Shown here: positions 41,423 to 49,809 of the stretch, in pieces
Layout of the letters: each line of letters starts with the position of its first letter
Numbering within the stretch: the first letter of the stretch is position 1
The notes under the pieces: model-generated
What the model saw: the letters and a program-made list of their open reading frames with translations, nothing else
Told to the model about the DNA's origin: nothing
Database searches by the model: none
NCBI GenBank assembly: GCA_963725085.1
Contig: CAVRXM010000003.1
Location: 434,001 to 498,000 of the forward strand
Source: VRUE01 sp963725085
GTDB lineage: Bacteria > Actinomycetota > Thermoleophilia > Solirubrobacterales > 70-9
Direction of reading: 5' to 3'
Length of the DNA: 64,000 nucleotides
Program-made: the position numbers and the translations under genes

Positions 41423-42046
41423 TCAGCGAGTAGACGTGCGCCGTTTTGGGGCCGGTGGAGCGCCGAACGTGCGCAAGACGTGCTCGAGCGTCAAGGCGAG
41501 CAATTCCTGCGTCGCCTCGCGGCTGGCGTCCCCGCCGAGCCAGCGGCGCGTCGCGGCGCGGTTGAGCCCGGTCCAGCACTCGAGCGCGTAGCGCAGCCGC
41601 GGCGAGTCCTCGGCAATGTCGGCGTGGTGGGCGGCGAGTATCGCGACGGCGCGGCGCACGAGGTCGGTGACGACCCGCCTGACGTCGGGGTCGCCGATGT
41701 CTTCGCCGCGCCCAAGGGTGGCCAGCCAGATCGTGCGGTTCGCCTCGGTCCAGTCAAGCCAGCGCGAGACGTTGTCGGCCACCCGCGCACGGGCGCTGCG
41801 GCCCGCGGGCGGCGGTAGTTGCTCCTCGCGCTGGGCGCCGAGCCGCTCGAGCAGCGCGATGTAGACCTCCTTACGACCGCCGAAGTAGTGGTTGACGAGC
41901 CCGCGGGTGACCCCGGCGGAGCTCGCGATGTCCTCGATCGAGACCTCCTCATAGCCGCGCTCGGCGAACAGCGCGTTGGCCGCGTCGAGGATCTGTTCGC
42001 GCCGCTGCCCCGGATCGAGGCGGCTGAACTTCGGGGTCGCGCTCAT
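41423..42046 (-). CDS. TetR family transcriptional regulator
   Basis: This 207-residue protein has the TetR HTH at residues 15-60: 'RREQILDAANALFAERGYEE', VSIEDIASSAGVTRGLVNHYF. The ligand-binding domain is helical and unassigned. It is divergent from the small secreted protein gene at 42133, and a TTGGC-5-GCCAA palindrome sits between them over the -35 region of that gene's promoter. The simplest reading is that it represses that gene and perhaps itself. Confidence 0.9.
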   Translation of the reverse strand: MSATPKFSRLDPGQRREQILDAANALFAERGYEEVSIEDIASSAGVTRGLVNHYFGGRKEVYIALLERLGAQREEQLPPPAGRSARARVADNVSRWLDWTEANRTIWLATLGRGEDIGDPDVRRVVTDLVRRAVAILAAHHADIAEDSPRLRYALECWTGLNRAATRRWLGGDASREATQELLALTLEHVLRTFGAPPAPKRRTSTR

Positions 42047-42067
42047 ATGGCAAGTCTACCGATGTTG

Positions 42068-42096
42068 TTGGCAATCCGCCAAGAAGCTGTTATCGT
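42068..42096 (+). promoter_or_regulatory. promoter of the 42.1-kb secreted protein gene with TetR operator candidate
   Basis: TTGGCA (42068-42073) and TATCGT (42091-42096) are spaced by 17 bases. The palindrome TTGGCAATCCGCCAA (42068-42082) overlaps the -35, and TGTTGGC...GCCAACA forms a wider inverted repeat to about 42106. The TetR gene starts about 20 bases to the left on the other strand. A good operator candidate. Confidence 0.5.
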
Positions 42097-42132
42097 GTCG
42101 CCAACAAGCCAGCAATTCTAAAGGAGACACCC

Positions 42133-42393
42133 TTGAAGTCACGCATCACGAAGTTCATCGTCACCGCCGTCGCTGCTACGGCCCTCGCGGTCCCCGCCGT
42201 GGCGTCCGCCGACTACAGCGTCCCGGTGCAGGCGTCCGAATGCGGCGCAGCCCACGGTACGTTCGGGTATCTCGGCGAGAAGGGTCCGCGCCACGACCTC
42301 GGTCAGGGCGACGAAACCGTATCGGGCAGCGTCAAGCTCGGCGCCGATGGTCCGGCGACCGGTGCCGCTAACAGCGCCGCCTGCAAGGCCTAA
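42133..42393 (+). CDS. small secreted protein
   Basis: An 86-residue protein starts with TTG, with AAGGAGA six bases upstream. It has a signal peptide (TKFIVTAVAATALAVPAVASA) and a mature part of about 60 residues with two Cys and Gly/Asp-rich sequence (GTFGYLGEKGPRHDLGQGDE). No family is recognised. Its promoter overlaps a probable TetR operator, so it may respond to whatever ligand that regulator senses. Confidence 0.75.
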   Translation: MKSRITKFIVTAVAATALAVPAVASADYSVPVQASECGAAHGTFGYLGEKGPRHDLGQGDETVSGSVKLGADGPATGAANSAACKA

Positions 42394-42487
42394 CGCTGAT
42401 TGACGGGAGGTGGTGGCCGCTGGTCACCGCCTGCCGTCAGTCGCCACGGCGGCCGAAACCACGCGCCGACCCGGAGAGGACAGTTAC

Positions 42488-42742
42488 ATGGTTAAGACCT
42501 ACATCGTCTCCTGTCGAGGAGTACTCGATCAAGCTGTGATCGCCAAGCTCGAAGTCCTGGGTGTCTACTGGACCCTAGGAGGTAGCCCAGACACGCTCCC
42601 GACCAACTGGATTCATCACCACATGCTGATTAACGCCATAGACGAGGATCAGGCGATTCAGAAGGCCTGCTTTGCCATAGAGACTTCTGGCGGCTCTGGA
42701 ATCGACTACACCTGCCTGAGCGAATTGTCTGGGGCAGGCTGA
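42488..42742 (+). CDS. 84-residue protein of unknown function
   Basis: The ATG is preceded by GGAGAGGAC at a suitable distance. The protein (MVKTYIVSCRGVLDQAVIAK..., YWTLGGSPDTLPTNWIHHHM...) appears to be a small cytosolic alpha/beta domain. It lies 95 bases downstream of the secreted protein and could share its transcript. No family recognised. Confidence 0.6.
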   Translation: MVKTYIVSCRGVLDQAVIAKLEVLGVYWTLGGSPDTLPTNWIHHHMLINAIDEDQAIQKACFAIETSGGSGIDYTCLSELSGAG

Positions 42743-42862
42743 GCGGTTACCGTTAAGGCCCGCAGGTCTTGCGGGTCGCTTCCCCCGGCCGCAGGTTCTC
42801 CCTGTCCATGCGTACCGAGGCAGCGCCTCGAGGGCTGGCACAGCCGTGGGGCTCGGTGCTTA

Positions 42863-43243
42863 TCAACCCTTGGCGTGCTCGGCCGCGCGCTCGCGCACCT
42901 CGGCCTTCTGCTCGAGGGTAAGCGCGCCCGGGTGGCCGCCGCCGAGCCAAGGTGTGAGGAACAGCAGCAGCCGCGCATCGCTCCGCGCAGCGATCGTGTG
43001 CCGCTCACTGGGAGCGAACTCGAACAGGTGCCCGGCCGCGGCCACGACAGCCTCGCCATCGGCGGCCCTTACCTCGACCTGGCCGTCGACGATGACAACC
43101 CGGGCATGCTCGTGAACCTCGTGCTCCTGCATTTCCTCTCCAGCGGTCAGCTGCAGGACGACCGTCCGCGCATCGTCAGCCGAGGCGAGGATCTTCGGCT
43201 CGTGAGGGTTGACGCCGATCGCATTCAGGTCCCAGCTCCGCAT
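42863..43243 (-). CDS. cupin domain protein
   Basis: This 126-residue protein has the cupin pattern LTAGEEMQEHEVHEHARVVI (metal-type His/Glu residues in motif 1) and, in motif 2, GHLFEFAPSERHTIAARSDA. Such proteins often help handle or sense small molecules. The C-terminal helix (LEQKAEVRERAAEHAKG) is typical of one actinobacterial subgroup. Single gene. Confidence 0.85.
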   Translation of the reverse strand: MRSWDLNAIGVNPHEPKILASADDARTVVLQLTAGEEMQEHEVHEHARVVIVDGQVEVRAADGEAVVAAAGHLFEFAPSERHTIAARSDARLLLFLTPWLGGGHPGALTLEQKAEVRERAAEHAKG

Positions 43244-43369
43244 TGCGGGTGTTCTAGAACGTCGTCAATGCCCCAGGTATGGGATCCGATTTCTGGCGGA
43301 CCTCCGCGCCCGGCACCTCGCGTGGGCTCCTCGCGCGAGGGAGGCGCGTACGCCCCGCGACCGGACGCG

Positions 43370-45049
43370 CTATCTGTTCTTCCGCTTTAGCTTGACCTTG
43401 AACTTCGCCGATGCTTGGTTGCCGGCAACATCGGTGGCGCTCACCGTGATCGTGACCTTGGTCTTCTTGCCCTTGGCCTGAGCTTGCTTGGTCAGCTGTT
43501 TGGCCTGCTTGGTGAGCCGCAGCGTGAGGGTCATCGTCGCGCCCGCGGCGATCGACTTCATCTGTGCCTGAAGCTTGAAACTCTTCTTCGCAGCGCTCGC
43601 CGATGAGCCTGCGGCCTTGACCGCTGGGATCGTGACCTTCCCGCCCCCCTGGAGCTCGGCGGCCTCGTCGCTTGTCACCTTCACCTTCACAAGCTTCGCG
43701 CCCGTCTGGACCTTCTTGCCCTTCAGGGTGATCCGGGGTGGGGTCGTGTCGGCGATCGGTCCCTGCTGGGCCGGTTCGGGCTGGAACTCGAACGCCCCGA
43801 TGTCCGCCCGAGCGACGCCGTCGCCGTTGCCGTCGACCTTTCGCGGTAGGCCATCGAAGTCACCCCCGGAGTCTGGCTCGAAGCCACTCGTGTCCGGGGA
43901 CGCGGGATCCCCCGCGTCGATTAGCGGCGAGTCGGGTGAGAGGTGGAGGTCGTTGGCCGAACCGAAGCCGGGGTTGGCCGAGATGTTGCCGGTCGTGTCG
44001 TCGAGCGTGCCGGGGCCGTCGCCGCTGTCTTCCTCCGGCAGGGACTTGTCATAGTCCGAGTAGGCAACGGTGAGGTTCGCCGTTCCGGTTTTGCCTCCCG
44101 AGCCGTTATCGGCGCGGCGCTTGAAGTTCATCGCGAACCCGCGCAGGATCGAGCTCCGGATGTCAACTTCGGCGGAGTTGTCCGACGTCGAGCCTTCCGC
44201 TTCTGCGAGCACGGCCAACGAGGTCGGATCGGAATCGCCGATCACCGTCAGGTGACGCGCCTTGATTCGACTGAACACATTGAAGCCGATACCGACCGCG
44301 CTCAGCGCAACCCCGTTCGGGCCGGAGATGTGCATCACGCAGTCCTCGAGCTTGAGTTCCTCCGACTGTGCCCCGATGTTGGCGTCGATGGTCGACCCGT
44401 GGACCGTCCCGTCGCCCAGGAGGCCCGTTCTCGCCTTCACCGACGAGCTCTCGAGTTTGGCGAGGTGCATCAGAACGCCGATCGATGTCCCGGGCAAATC
44501 GACCTTGGCGTTGCGGATAGGGGTCTGACCGTTCCCGTTCACATCGATCCCAACGCTGTTGGTAGGAGGCGACGGGCTCGTCGCCGCGGTGATGACCACG
44601 TTGTCGGCTTCCCCAGCGTTCACCAGACCGCTGTTGTCGGCGCCCGAAGGCACCTGAATCGTGACGTCCTTGATCGTGCTCGCCCGGCCGCCCAGGGCGA
44701 CGCCCAACAAAACGGTGCGCACGCTGTTGCCGGGGTCCCGCTCTATGAGAGTGCCGCCGGTTTCCGTTCGTGGGCCGGAACCGACGATGTCCACGGGGTT
44801 GTCGCCGCCTTCGGTGACCGCTTCGTGAAATACGCCGTCGCCGATGAGGATGAGATCGGGGGAGGCCGGTGGCGAAGCGGGATTGTTCGCTTCCGCGGCG
44901 CTGATCGCCTGCTGGATCGTCGTGAAGTTGTGACCCGGATCGGAACAACCGGAACGGTTCACGCAGAACGTGTCCGCACCAGCCGTCGATGCCACAGCCA
45001 GTGCGATCACCAGGGCGCTCGCCCACCAGAGCATGACCCGGGTCCCCAT
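43370..45049 (-). CDS. secreted right-handed beta-helix protein with Lys-rich C-terminal domain
   Basis: This 559-residue protein has a signal peptide (MLWWASALVIALAVASTAGA) and a long parallel beta-helix with SDPGHNFTTIQQAISAAEAN at its start and the SPLIDAGDPASPDTSG/DIGAFEFQ ending typical of 'DUF/pentapeptide-like' choice-of-anchor beta-helix proteins. The C-terminal domain begins TTPPRITLKGKKVQTG and ends KFKVKLKRKNR. The ATG at 45049 is chosen; the frame upstream runs through repeat A6. Likely cell-surface; substrate unknown. Confidence 0.8.
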   Translation of the reverse strand: MGTRVMLWWASALVIALAVASTAGADTFCVNRSGCSDPGHNFTTIQQAISAAEANNPASPPASPDLILIGDGVFHEAVTEGGDNPVDIVGSGPRTETGGTLIERDPGNSVRTVLLGVALGGRASTIKDVTIQVPSGADNSGLVNAGEADNVVITAATSPSPPTNSVGIDVNGNGQTPIRNAKVDLPGTSIGVLMHLAKLESSSVKARTGLLGDGTVHGSTIDANIGAQSEELKLEDCVMHISGPNGVALSAVGIGFNVFSRIKARHLTVIGDSDPTSLAVLAEAEGSTSDNSAEVDIRSSILRGFAMNFKRRADNGSGGKTGTANLTVAYSDYDKSLPEEDSGDGPGTLDDTTGNISANPGFGSANDLHLSPDSPLIDAGDPASPDTSGFEPDSGGDFDGLPRKVDGNGDGVARADIGAFEFQPEPAQQGPIADTTPPRITLKGKKVQTGAKLVKVKVTSDEAAELQGGGKVTIPAVKAAGSSASAAKKSFKLQAQMKSIAAGATMTLTLRLTKQAKQLTKQAQAKGKKTKVTITVSATDVAGNQASAKFKVKLKRKNR

Positions 45050-45111
45050 TGCCCGGCATGATACCGAGGACCGACCGCCCCGCCGCAGGGCATCCAGACT
45101 TCTCGAATCAG

Positions 45112-45153
45112 TCGGGGAGGCCGGATTTGAACCTGCGACCGCTCGGCCCCCAG
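45112..45153 (-). repeat. repeat A6: tRNA-Pro-like 3' half
   Basis: CTGGGGG, CCGAG, CGGTC, TTCAAAT and CTCCCCG present; one T-stem mismatch (CGCAGG for CGCCGG). The inverted-repeat segment (about 45220-45252, with an extra base) and GGTACC pair follow to 45268. No terminator hairpin is seen on the left. Confidence 0.75.
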
Positions 45154-45289
45154 CCGGAGGGCGCGAGTGCCCCATTTGTCCCACCGCGTCCCATGCCTCC
45201 CTCCCGTCCCCGTCTCGGGACGCATCGGACATATCGGACGATGCAGTCCGGTACCAAGTTGGTACCACGATGCCCCAGCATGTTGGGGG

Positions 45290-45952
45290 ATAGGAGATAA
45301 GGCCATTCAAAACTGCACCCCCCGGCCAAACCCGGCCATAGAAAGCTGAATCGGGCCTGCTTCGGAGGGCCCCAACCCACCCGTCGGTCCCGTCAAGCCG
45401 CGCCTTGCCTTTCCTGCCCTGGCAACTCAGGGGCAACTCGGGACCAGCCCTCAACAACCCACGCCAATCCGCAGCAACCCTCCCCACGCGATCCGGCATG
45501 GGCAGGCGGGGGCGGGCTCGGGCGGGGCACCCAGAGATGTGGCCCACATCCGTAGGGTTCCCCAATCGCCCTAGGTAGCGGGTACGGACGCCCGGAACAA
45601 GAGTGGAATGCGGTGTCCGGGCTTTCAGGTGCTTGTCCGAGAACGCGCATGGACGTAGATGAGATATCGGATGGGCATATAGGCCCAGTCGTTGGGTCCT
45701 AGCTTCGACCGGCCGTAAACCCGTTAAGAACCTTCACCTTCTCTTGGCGTTCGCTTGGGCACCGCCTTGTCCGCCCGGGCGCAGAATGGGTCGACCGATA
45801 TCGAAAAAGTGATCCAGTGACCAACCGGAAGTGACTTACGGTCGCTTTGAGGTTTTGGCGTTCCTTTACCCGGGCTTTACCCGGGCTTGGAGCGTGCTTG
45901 GACGTTCCCTCCCGAGACTGCTGAGTGAAATCCAACCAGGGGGTGAGCACTC
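45290..45952. other. gene-poor stretch upstream of the Ser/Gly-rich secreted protein
   Basis: No coding frame here looks real. GGCAACTC occurs twice near 45420-45440. At 45865-45886 there is a perfect 11-base tandem (TTTACCCGGGC twice), about 70 bases before the next gene, which could be regulatory. Otherwise I see nothing. Confidence 0.4.
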
Positions 45953-46492
45953 GTGGGGAACAAGGTGAGGACTCGAGTCGCGGCGGGAGCCGCGATCGTC
46001 GGCTTGGGCGGGCTCACGGGCCTTGCCCTCAGCAACAGCCAGAAGTCCGCACCGGTCGCCGCCAAGCCTCTGATCCACACAAAGGTGATCAGACGGACGA
46101 TCCACGTCACCAAACACGTCAAGCCGAAACACCCGGTTGGTGCTGGCGCGGCCGCGGCTGGAACCGCGGCTGCATACGGAAGCGCGAGCGGCGCCGGGTC
46201 GAGCGGCGGCGTTTCCACCGGCGCCTCGTCGGCCGGCTCCTCCCCTTCGTATTCCTCTTCCTCCGCCCCTGTGACGACTTCCTCCAGCGGCGCGGCGGCC
46301 GCGACCCCGGGCTCCAGCCCGGCGCCTGTCGTCACCCACGCCAGCAGCTCCGGGGGCGGCTCCGGCGGCGCCGCTCCGGTTGTGACCCACACCAGCGGCG
46401 GTGGTGCTGGCGAGGGCGGCGACGGCGGCAACGGCGGTGATAGTGGCGGTGACGGCGGCGGTGACGGCGGCGGTGACGGCGGCGGTGACTGA
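45953..46492 (+). CDS. secreted Ser/Gly/Ala-rich protein with GGD repeats
   Basis: This 179-residue protein has an N-terminal signal-like helix (AAGAAIVGLGGLTGLALS), a basic segment (TKVIRRTIHVTKHVKPKHP), then low-complexity Ser/Ala, ending in tandem GGDGG/GGGD repeats made of a repeated 9-base unit. The GTG start has GGGGGTGAG upstream. Proteins of this type sit upstream of ferric-reductase-like membrane proteins in related actinobacteria, as here. Function unknown. Confidence 0.65.
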   Translation: MGNKVRTRVAAGAAIVGLGGLTGLALSNSQKSAPVAAKPLIHTKVIRRTIHVTKHVKPKHPVGAGAAAAGTAAAYGSASGAGSSGGVSTGASSAGSSPSYSSSSAPVTTSSSGAAAATPGSSPAPVVTHASSSGGGSGGAAPVVTHTSGGGAGEGGDGGNGGDSGGDGGGDGGGDGGGD

Positions 46493-46691
46493 ACTTCCTC
46501 CCGACAACCCGGTCCGGACGGCTCCTGGGGGCGGCCCTGGGCCCCACGGCCGCCGGCCCGGGCCCGAGGAAGGCCGCACGATCCTCAATGAGCGCGGCGG
46601 ACTGCCCGTCCACGACAACGGCTGGGTCCAGCCGGTTGGCCCGCTAAGCGCCCGGCTCGGTTGGACGGTCAAAGACGAGGCCGCGTCGTGA
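46485..46691 (+). CDS. 68-residue protein between secreted and heme-membrane genes
   Basis: The frame from GTG at 46485 overlaps the end of the Ser/Gly-rich gene and ends in a TGA that overlaps the GTG of the next gene (GTGA), which argues for translational coupling. The sequence 'EEGRTILNERGGLPVHDNGW' VQPVGPLSARLGW is not low complexity. I cannot name a family. Confidence 0.5.
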   Translation: MTELPPDNPVRTAPGGGPGPHGRRPGPEEGRTILNERGGLPVHDNGWVQPVGPLSARLGWTVKDEAAS

Positions 46692-47410
46692 ACACGACTG
46701 CCTCCACCGTGCTGCAGACCCACGGCTGGTGGCTCGCGGGCCGGGCCTCGGGCCTCGTCGCTCTCGTCCTGGTTACGATCTCGGTCGGCCTCGGGTTGGC
46801 GATGGCTGGCAGGGTGATGCGCCGCCCCGGACTCTCACGCAAGCTGCGGGCGGTCCACGAGCAGACGGCCCTAGCAGGGATCCTGGCGATCGCCGTCCAC
46901 GGCATCACCCTGCTCGGCGACCCCTGGCTACACCCGGGCATCTCCGGCATCACAATGCCCTTCGCGATGGGTTTTCGGCCGCTGTGGACGGGCCTCGGCA
47001 TCGTGGCCGGCTACCTCACGGCGCTCGTCGGCCTCAGCTTCTACGCCCGCAGGCGGATCGGGGCGCGCCTCTGGCGCAAGGTCCACCGGGCGATGGTCCT
47101 GGTCTATCTGCTCGGCCTAGTCCATGCGATCGGTGCCGGCACAGACGCCTCGACCGTGTGGTTCCGCTGGTGGGTGCTGATGACATCGCCTCTGATCGGG
47201 GGGCTCTTTGTCTACCGGGTTCTTTCAGGCGGCGACAAAGGCAGTGGCTCGGGAGGGCGGCGGGACGATCGTTTGCACAAGGGCGCCCGCGACCGCCGCC
47301 TCGGCTTTCCCGCGCCCCCTACCCGCGCGGCGGAGCGATCTCTCGAATCCCAGTCCCCAAGGAGACGTGATCGGGAGGTGATGCAAATATCCAACCAAGG
47401 AGGTTCCACA
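46688..47410 (+). CDS. ferric-reductase-like heme b membrane protein
   Basis: At least five membrane helices with conserved-looking histidines: LRAVHEQTALAGILAIAVHG, WRKVHRAMVLVYLLGLVHAI. The spacing fits two heme b ligands pairs, as in ferric reductase/YedZ-like domains; it would move electrons across the membrane. The frame does not stop before the next gene's start at 47411 but continues into it, so the end given is nominal. A TGA in the +1 frame at 47368 suggests a frameshift in the G-rich stretch near 47230-47260. The GTG start overlaps the upstream gene. Confidence 0.7.
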
Positions 47411-47647
47411 ATGCAAGGTCTTCTACGGAAGAGCGCGGTATTGGCGACCACGGCGGCGTTTGCCTTCAGCGTCGGGGCTGCCCCCGTCGCAGCGAGCGCT
47501 GACCATGGTCACCATAAGGACTGGACTGACAAGCACTGCAAGAACCAACGCGCCCAGTGGCAGAAGGCTCATAAGCACCCTACGGCCAATCAAAGCAAGC
47601 AGGAGAACAACCTGCTGAAGAAGCACGGCTGCACAGAGCGAGTCTAA
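47411..47647 (+). CDS. small secreted His/Lys-rich protein
   Basis: The ATG at 47411 has a strong AAGGAGG seven bases upstream and opens a 78-residue protein with a signal peptide (LLRKSAVLATTAAFAFSVGA...ASA) and a His/Lys/Gln-rich mature part (ADHGHHKDWTDKHCKNQRAQ) with two Cys. Its frame is continuous with the heme membrane protein upstream, but the signal peptide and ribosome site make a separate gene more likely. Might bind metal; inference. Confidence 0.72.
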   Translation: MQGLLRKSAVLATTAAFAFSVGAAPVAASADHGHHKDWTDKHCKNQRAQWQKAHKHPTANQSKQENNLLKKHGCTERV

Positions 47648-47743
47648 TTATTTAGCTCCGAGCAGGTTCCAAGAACCGAATAGCGCGGCCCGGCTGAGGT
47701 TCTGCACTAGCGGCCGGGTCGCGCACAGGCCCGCAGCGAGCGC

Positions 47744-47920
47744 ATGAACGGCAAGCTCGCGGGCACCAGGCTGCGCAAACAGATCGCCGAGATCGACCGC
47801 AAGATCAAGGCCCAGGTGATCGTCGGAGCTCAGCCACAACGCCCTCGGGGGCTGGCGGCTCAGCTACTAGCCGGAATCGGGCAGAAGCGGGGCCCAGCAG
47901 GGCTGGTGTTACCGGAGTAA
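47744..47920 (+). pseudogene. possible fragment of a serine recombinase coiled coil
   Basis: A short frame reads MNGKLAGTRLRKQIAEIDRK IKAQV and stops after 58 residues. This heptad pattern resembles the coiled coil of large serine recombinases, but the second half does not follow the family. Upstream in-frame sequence (AQARSER) is consistent with a longer ancestor. The rest of 47648-48049 shows nothing. Confidence 0.3.
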
Positions 47921-48049
47921 GGACAATCCATGTCGAACCCCAGGCTCGAGCGCCGGTCAGGGCGAGGGTACTCCAGTCCGTTCCAAGGATGCGACTCCGA
48001 GGCTTTCGAGTGCATGAACCTCAATTGATCCTCGGCATCCTTCACACAT

Positions 48050-48571
48050 ATGGTCAAAACGCTTCTTCTCCTGCGCCACGCGAAGTCGAGCTGGGACGAC
48101 CCCAACTTGGCCGACCACGATCGCCCGCTGGCGCCTCGGGGACGTCGCGCCTCGGGGCTGATCGCCACGTATCTGCGAACGCACCAGATCGCCCCCGGGC
48201 TGGTGCTCTGCTCCTCCTCGGCTCGCACCCGTGAGACGCTTGAGCGCATCTCGGCCGGCTTCGCCGGCGAGGTCGAAATGGAGATCGAGGACGACCTCTA
48301 TGCGGCCACCGCCAGCAATCTGCTGGCGAGGCTGCGCGAGGTGAGTGGCGATGTGGAGTCGCTGATGGTGATCGGGCACGACCCCGCGATTGCGGAGCTC
48401 GCGCGGCGCCTCACCGGTCGTGGGGCCGAGCGGCTACGAGGGAAGTTCCCAACCGCGGCGCTGGCGACGCTCTCCTTCGAGGGCAGCTGGCAAGGGCTCG
48501 CACCCGGGGCGGCTGAGCTGGTCGACCTCGTGAAGCCGCGAGAGCTGGAGGCCTCGCGGCATGCGAGCTGA
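48050..48571 (+). CDS. SixA-type histidine phosphatase
   Basis: This 173-residue protein has the RHG-family motif LLLLRHAKSSWDDP at the N-terminus, 'PLAPRGRRASGLIATYL', SSARTRETLERIS and a second catalytic His in VIGHDPAIAELARRL. It matches SixA phosphohistidine phosphatases acting on cytosolic phosphoproteins. No ribosome site is visible before the ATG. Single gene. Confidence 0.9.
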   Translation: MVKTLLLLRHAKSSWDDPNLADHDRPLAPRGRRASGLIATYLRTHQIAPGLVLCSSSARTRETLERISAGFAGEVEMEIEDDLYAATASNLLARLREVSGDVESLMVIGHDPAIAELARRLTGRGAERLRGKFPTAALATLSFEGSWQGLAPGAAELVDLVKPRELEASRHAS

Positions 48572-48684
48572 GTGAGGCGGGCGCTCCGCGAGGATCACCC
48601 GGCGCGGGCCTCGGCGGCTTCGGGGGCCGCATGGAAGATGCGGCGGTAGCAGGCGATTAGAAACCCCTGCAAATCGATGGGTCG

Positions 48685-48726
<42 letters not shown>

Positions 48727-48854
48727 ATGCCTCCAGGGGCCTATTTCAGGCGATCTGCGGCTCTGTCAGGCGGTCAGACGTGTCTCAGTTCAGCTGAGCG
48801 TCGCTTAGTTCGGTACCACGGCTGGTACCACGGATCCTCCCCGCGGGCTAGGGG

Positions 48855-49634
48855 CTAATCGAGCGGAGCACTCCGACGTTCGCTTCGAAACATCGCGAGC
48901 GCGTGGGCGCCTGCTGGGTGCCCACGGAGCTCCCGAACGACGGCGGCCATGGCTGTAGGCAGCTCGTCAGGCTGCGGCAAGGGCACTCCATACTCAGGCG
49001 GCATCAGCACGGACGCGGCCAGAGAGGCAAAGGTCAGATCGGCTGCTGTGAAGCGCTCGCCGCAGAGGTAGGGGCGTCCGTCCCCCAGGCGCTCTGCGAG
49101 CCCGTCGAAGATCTCGCGTACCTCGGTCTCGGCCCGGGCCGCAGTGGCGGGCGTGACATCGAGGACGCGATCGATGACCCGCGCAACGATCGGATATGCA
49201 AGCGGCAGCACGCGGCGCTCCCAGGTCGGGACGCCGGTGCAGGCGTAGGCGATAGCGATATCGCGACGCCCGCGCAGGCCGTTGTACATCCACCTGCGCC
49301 CCTGCGGGCCCAGGCGGGTGTCGAACTCATGTTGAAGCGCCCTGACGTCGGCGGCGCCGCTCGGATCGCTCGGGTACAAGCGGCGGTCCTCCGGCGTGCG
49401 GGCATCGGCCGCATTGAGGATGTCGGTGGAGTCGGCGAGGACTCGATCGCCGCAGACAAGCACCGGAGCGGTTGTCCCGCCCCCGGCACGACGCACGGCG
49501 ACTCGATGGATGAGCTGCAGGTGTGCCCGCTCCACGTATCTGATTCCGGCTCGATCCAGCGCCCAGCGGGCCTTCTCGCAGTAGTGGCTGATCGGGATCG
49601 TGATCAGGATGCATGGCGATCCGTTGGCGATCAT
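48855..49634 (-). CDS. glutathione S-transferase-like protein
   Basis: This 259-residue protein has a thioredoxin-fold N-terminus (ILITIPISHYCEKARWALDR, with SHYCEKA in the active-site turn), a cis-Pro TTAPVLVCGDRVLADST loop and a helical C-terminal domain ending with PYLCGERFTAADLTFASLAA, the GST C-terminal signature. Substrate unknown; actinobacteria often lack glutathione, so the thiol partner is open. Single gene. Confidence 0.87.
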   Translation of the reverse strand: MIANGSPCILITIPISHYCEKARWALDRAGIRYVERAHLQLIHRVAVRRAGGGTTAPVLVCGDRVLADSTDILNAADARTPEDRRLYPSDPSGAADVRALQHEFDTRLGPQGRRWMYNGLRGRRDIAIAYACTGVPTWERRVLPLAYPIVARVIDRVLDVTPATAARAETEVREIFDGLAERLGDGRPYLCGERFTAADLTFASLAASVLMPPEYGVPLPQPDELPTAMAAVVRELRGHPAGAHALAMFRSERRSAPLD

Positions 49635-49809
49635 CTGACTGGATCATCCTCGGTCGTCATCTGCGGGGACCTCGATCAAGGGCGCCGGCATGCGACTCAG
49701 CCTGCTCGTGTGTGCACCCCCGCGGGGCGCGAGCGCCCCGTGCGGTCTGCCTAGTTGAGCCCAACTGCACTGCACTTTCGCGCGCCCTGACAGCTGACGT
49801 CGCTCCCTG

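Noticed and set aside
45049..45565. N-terminal extension of the beta-helix protein to 45565
   Set aside because: The extension runs through repeat A6; a signal peptide begins right after the ATG at 45049.
45393..45650. 85-residue minus-strand frame in the gene-poor stretch
   Set aside because: Pro/Gly-rich, no ribosome site, no family pattern; sits in sequence I regard as non-coding.
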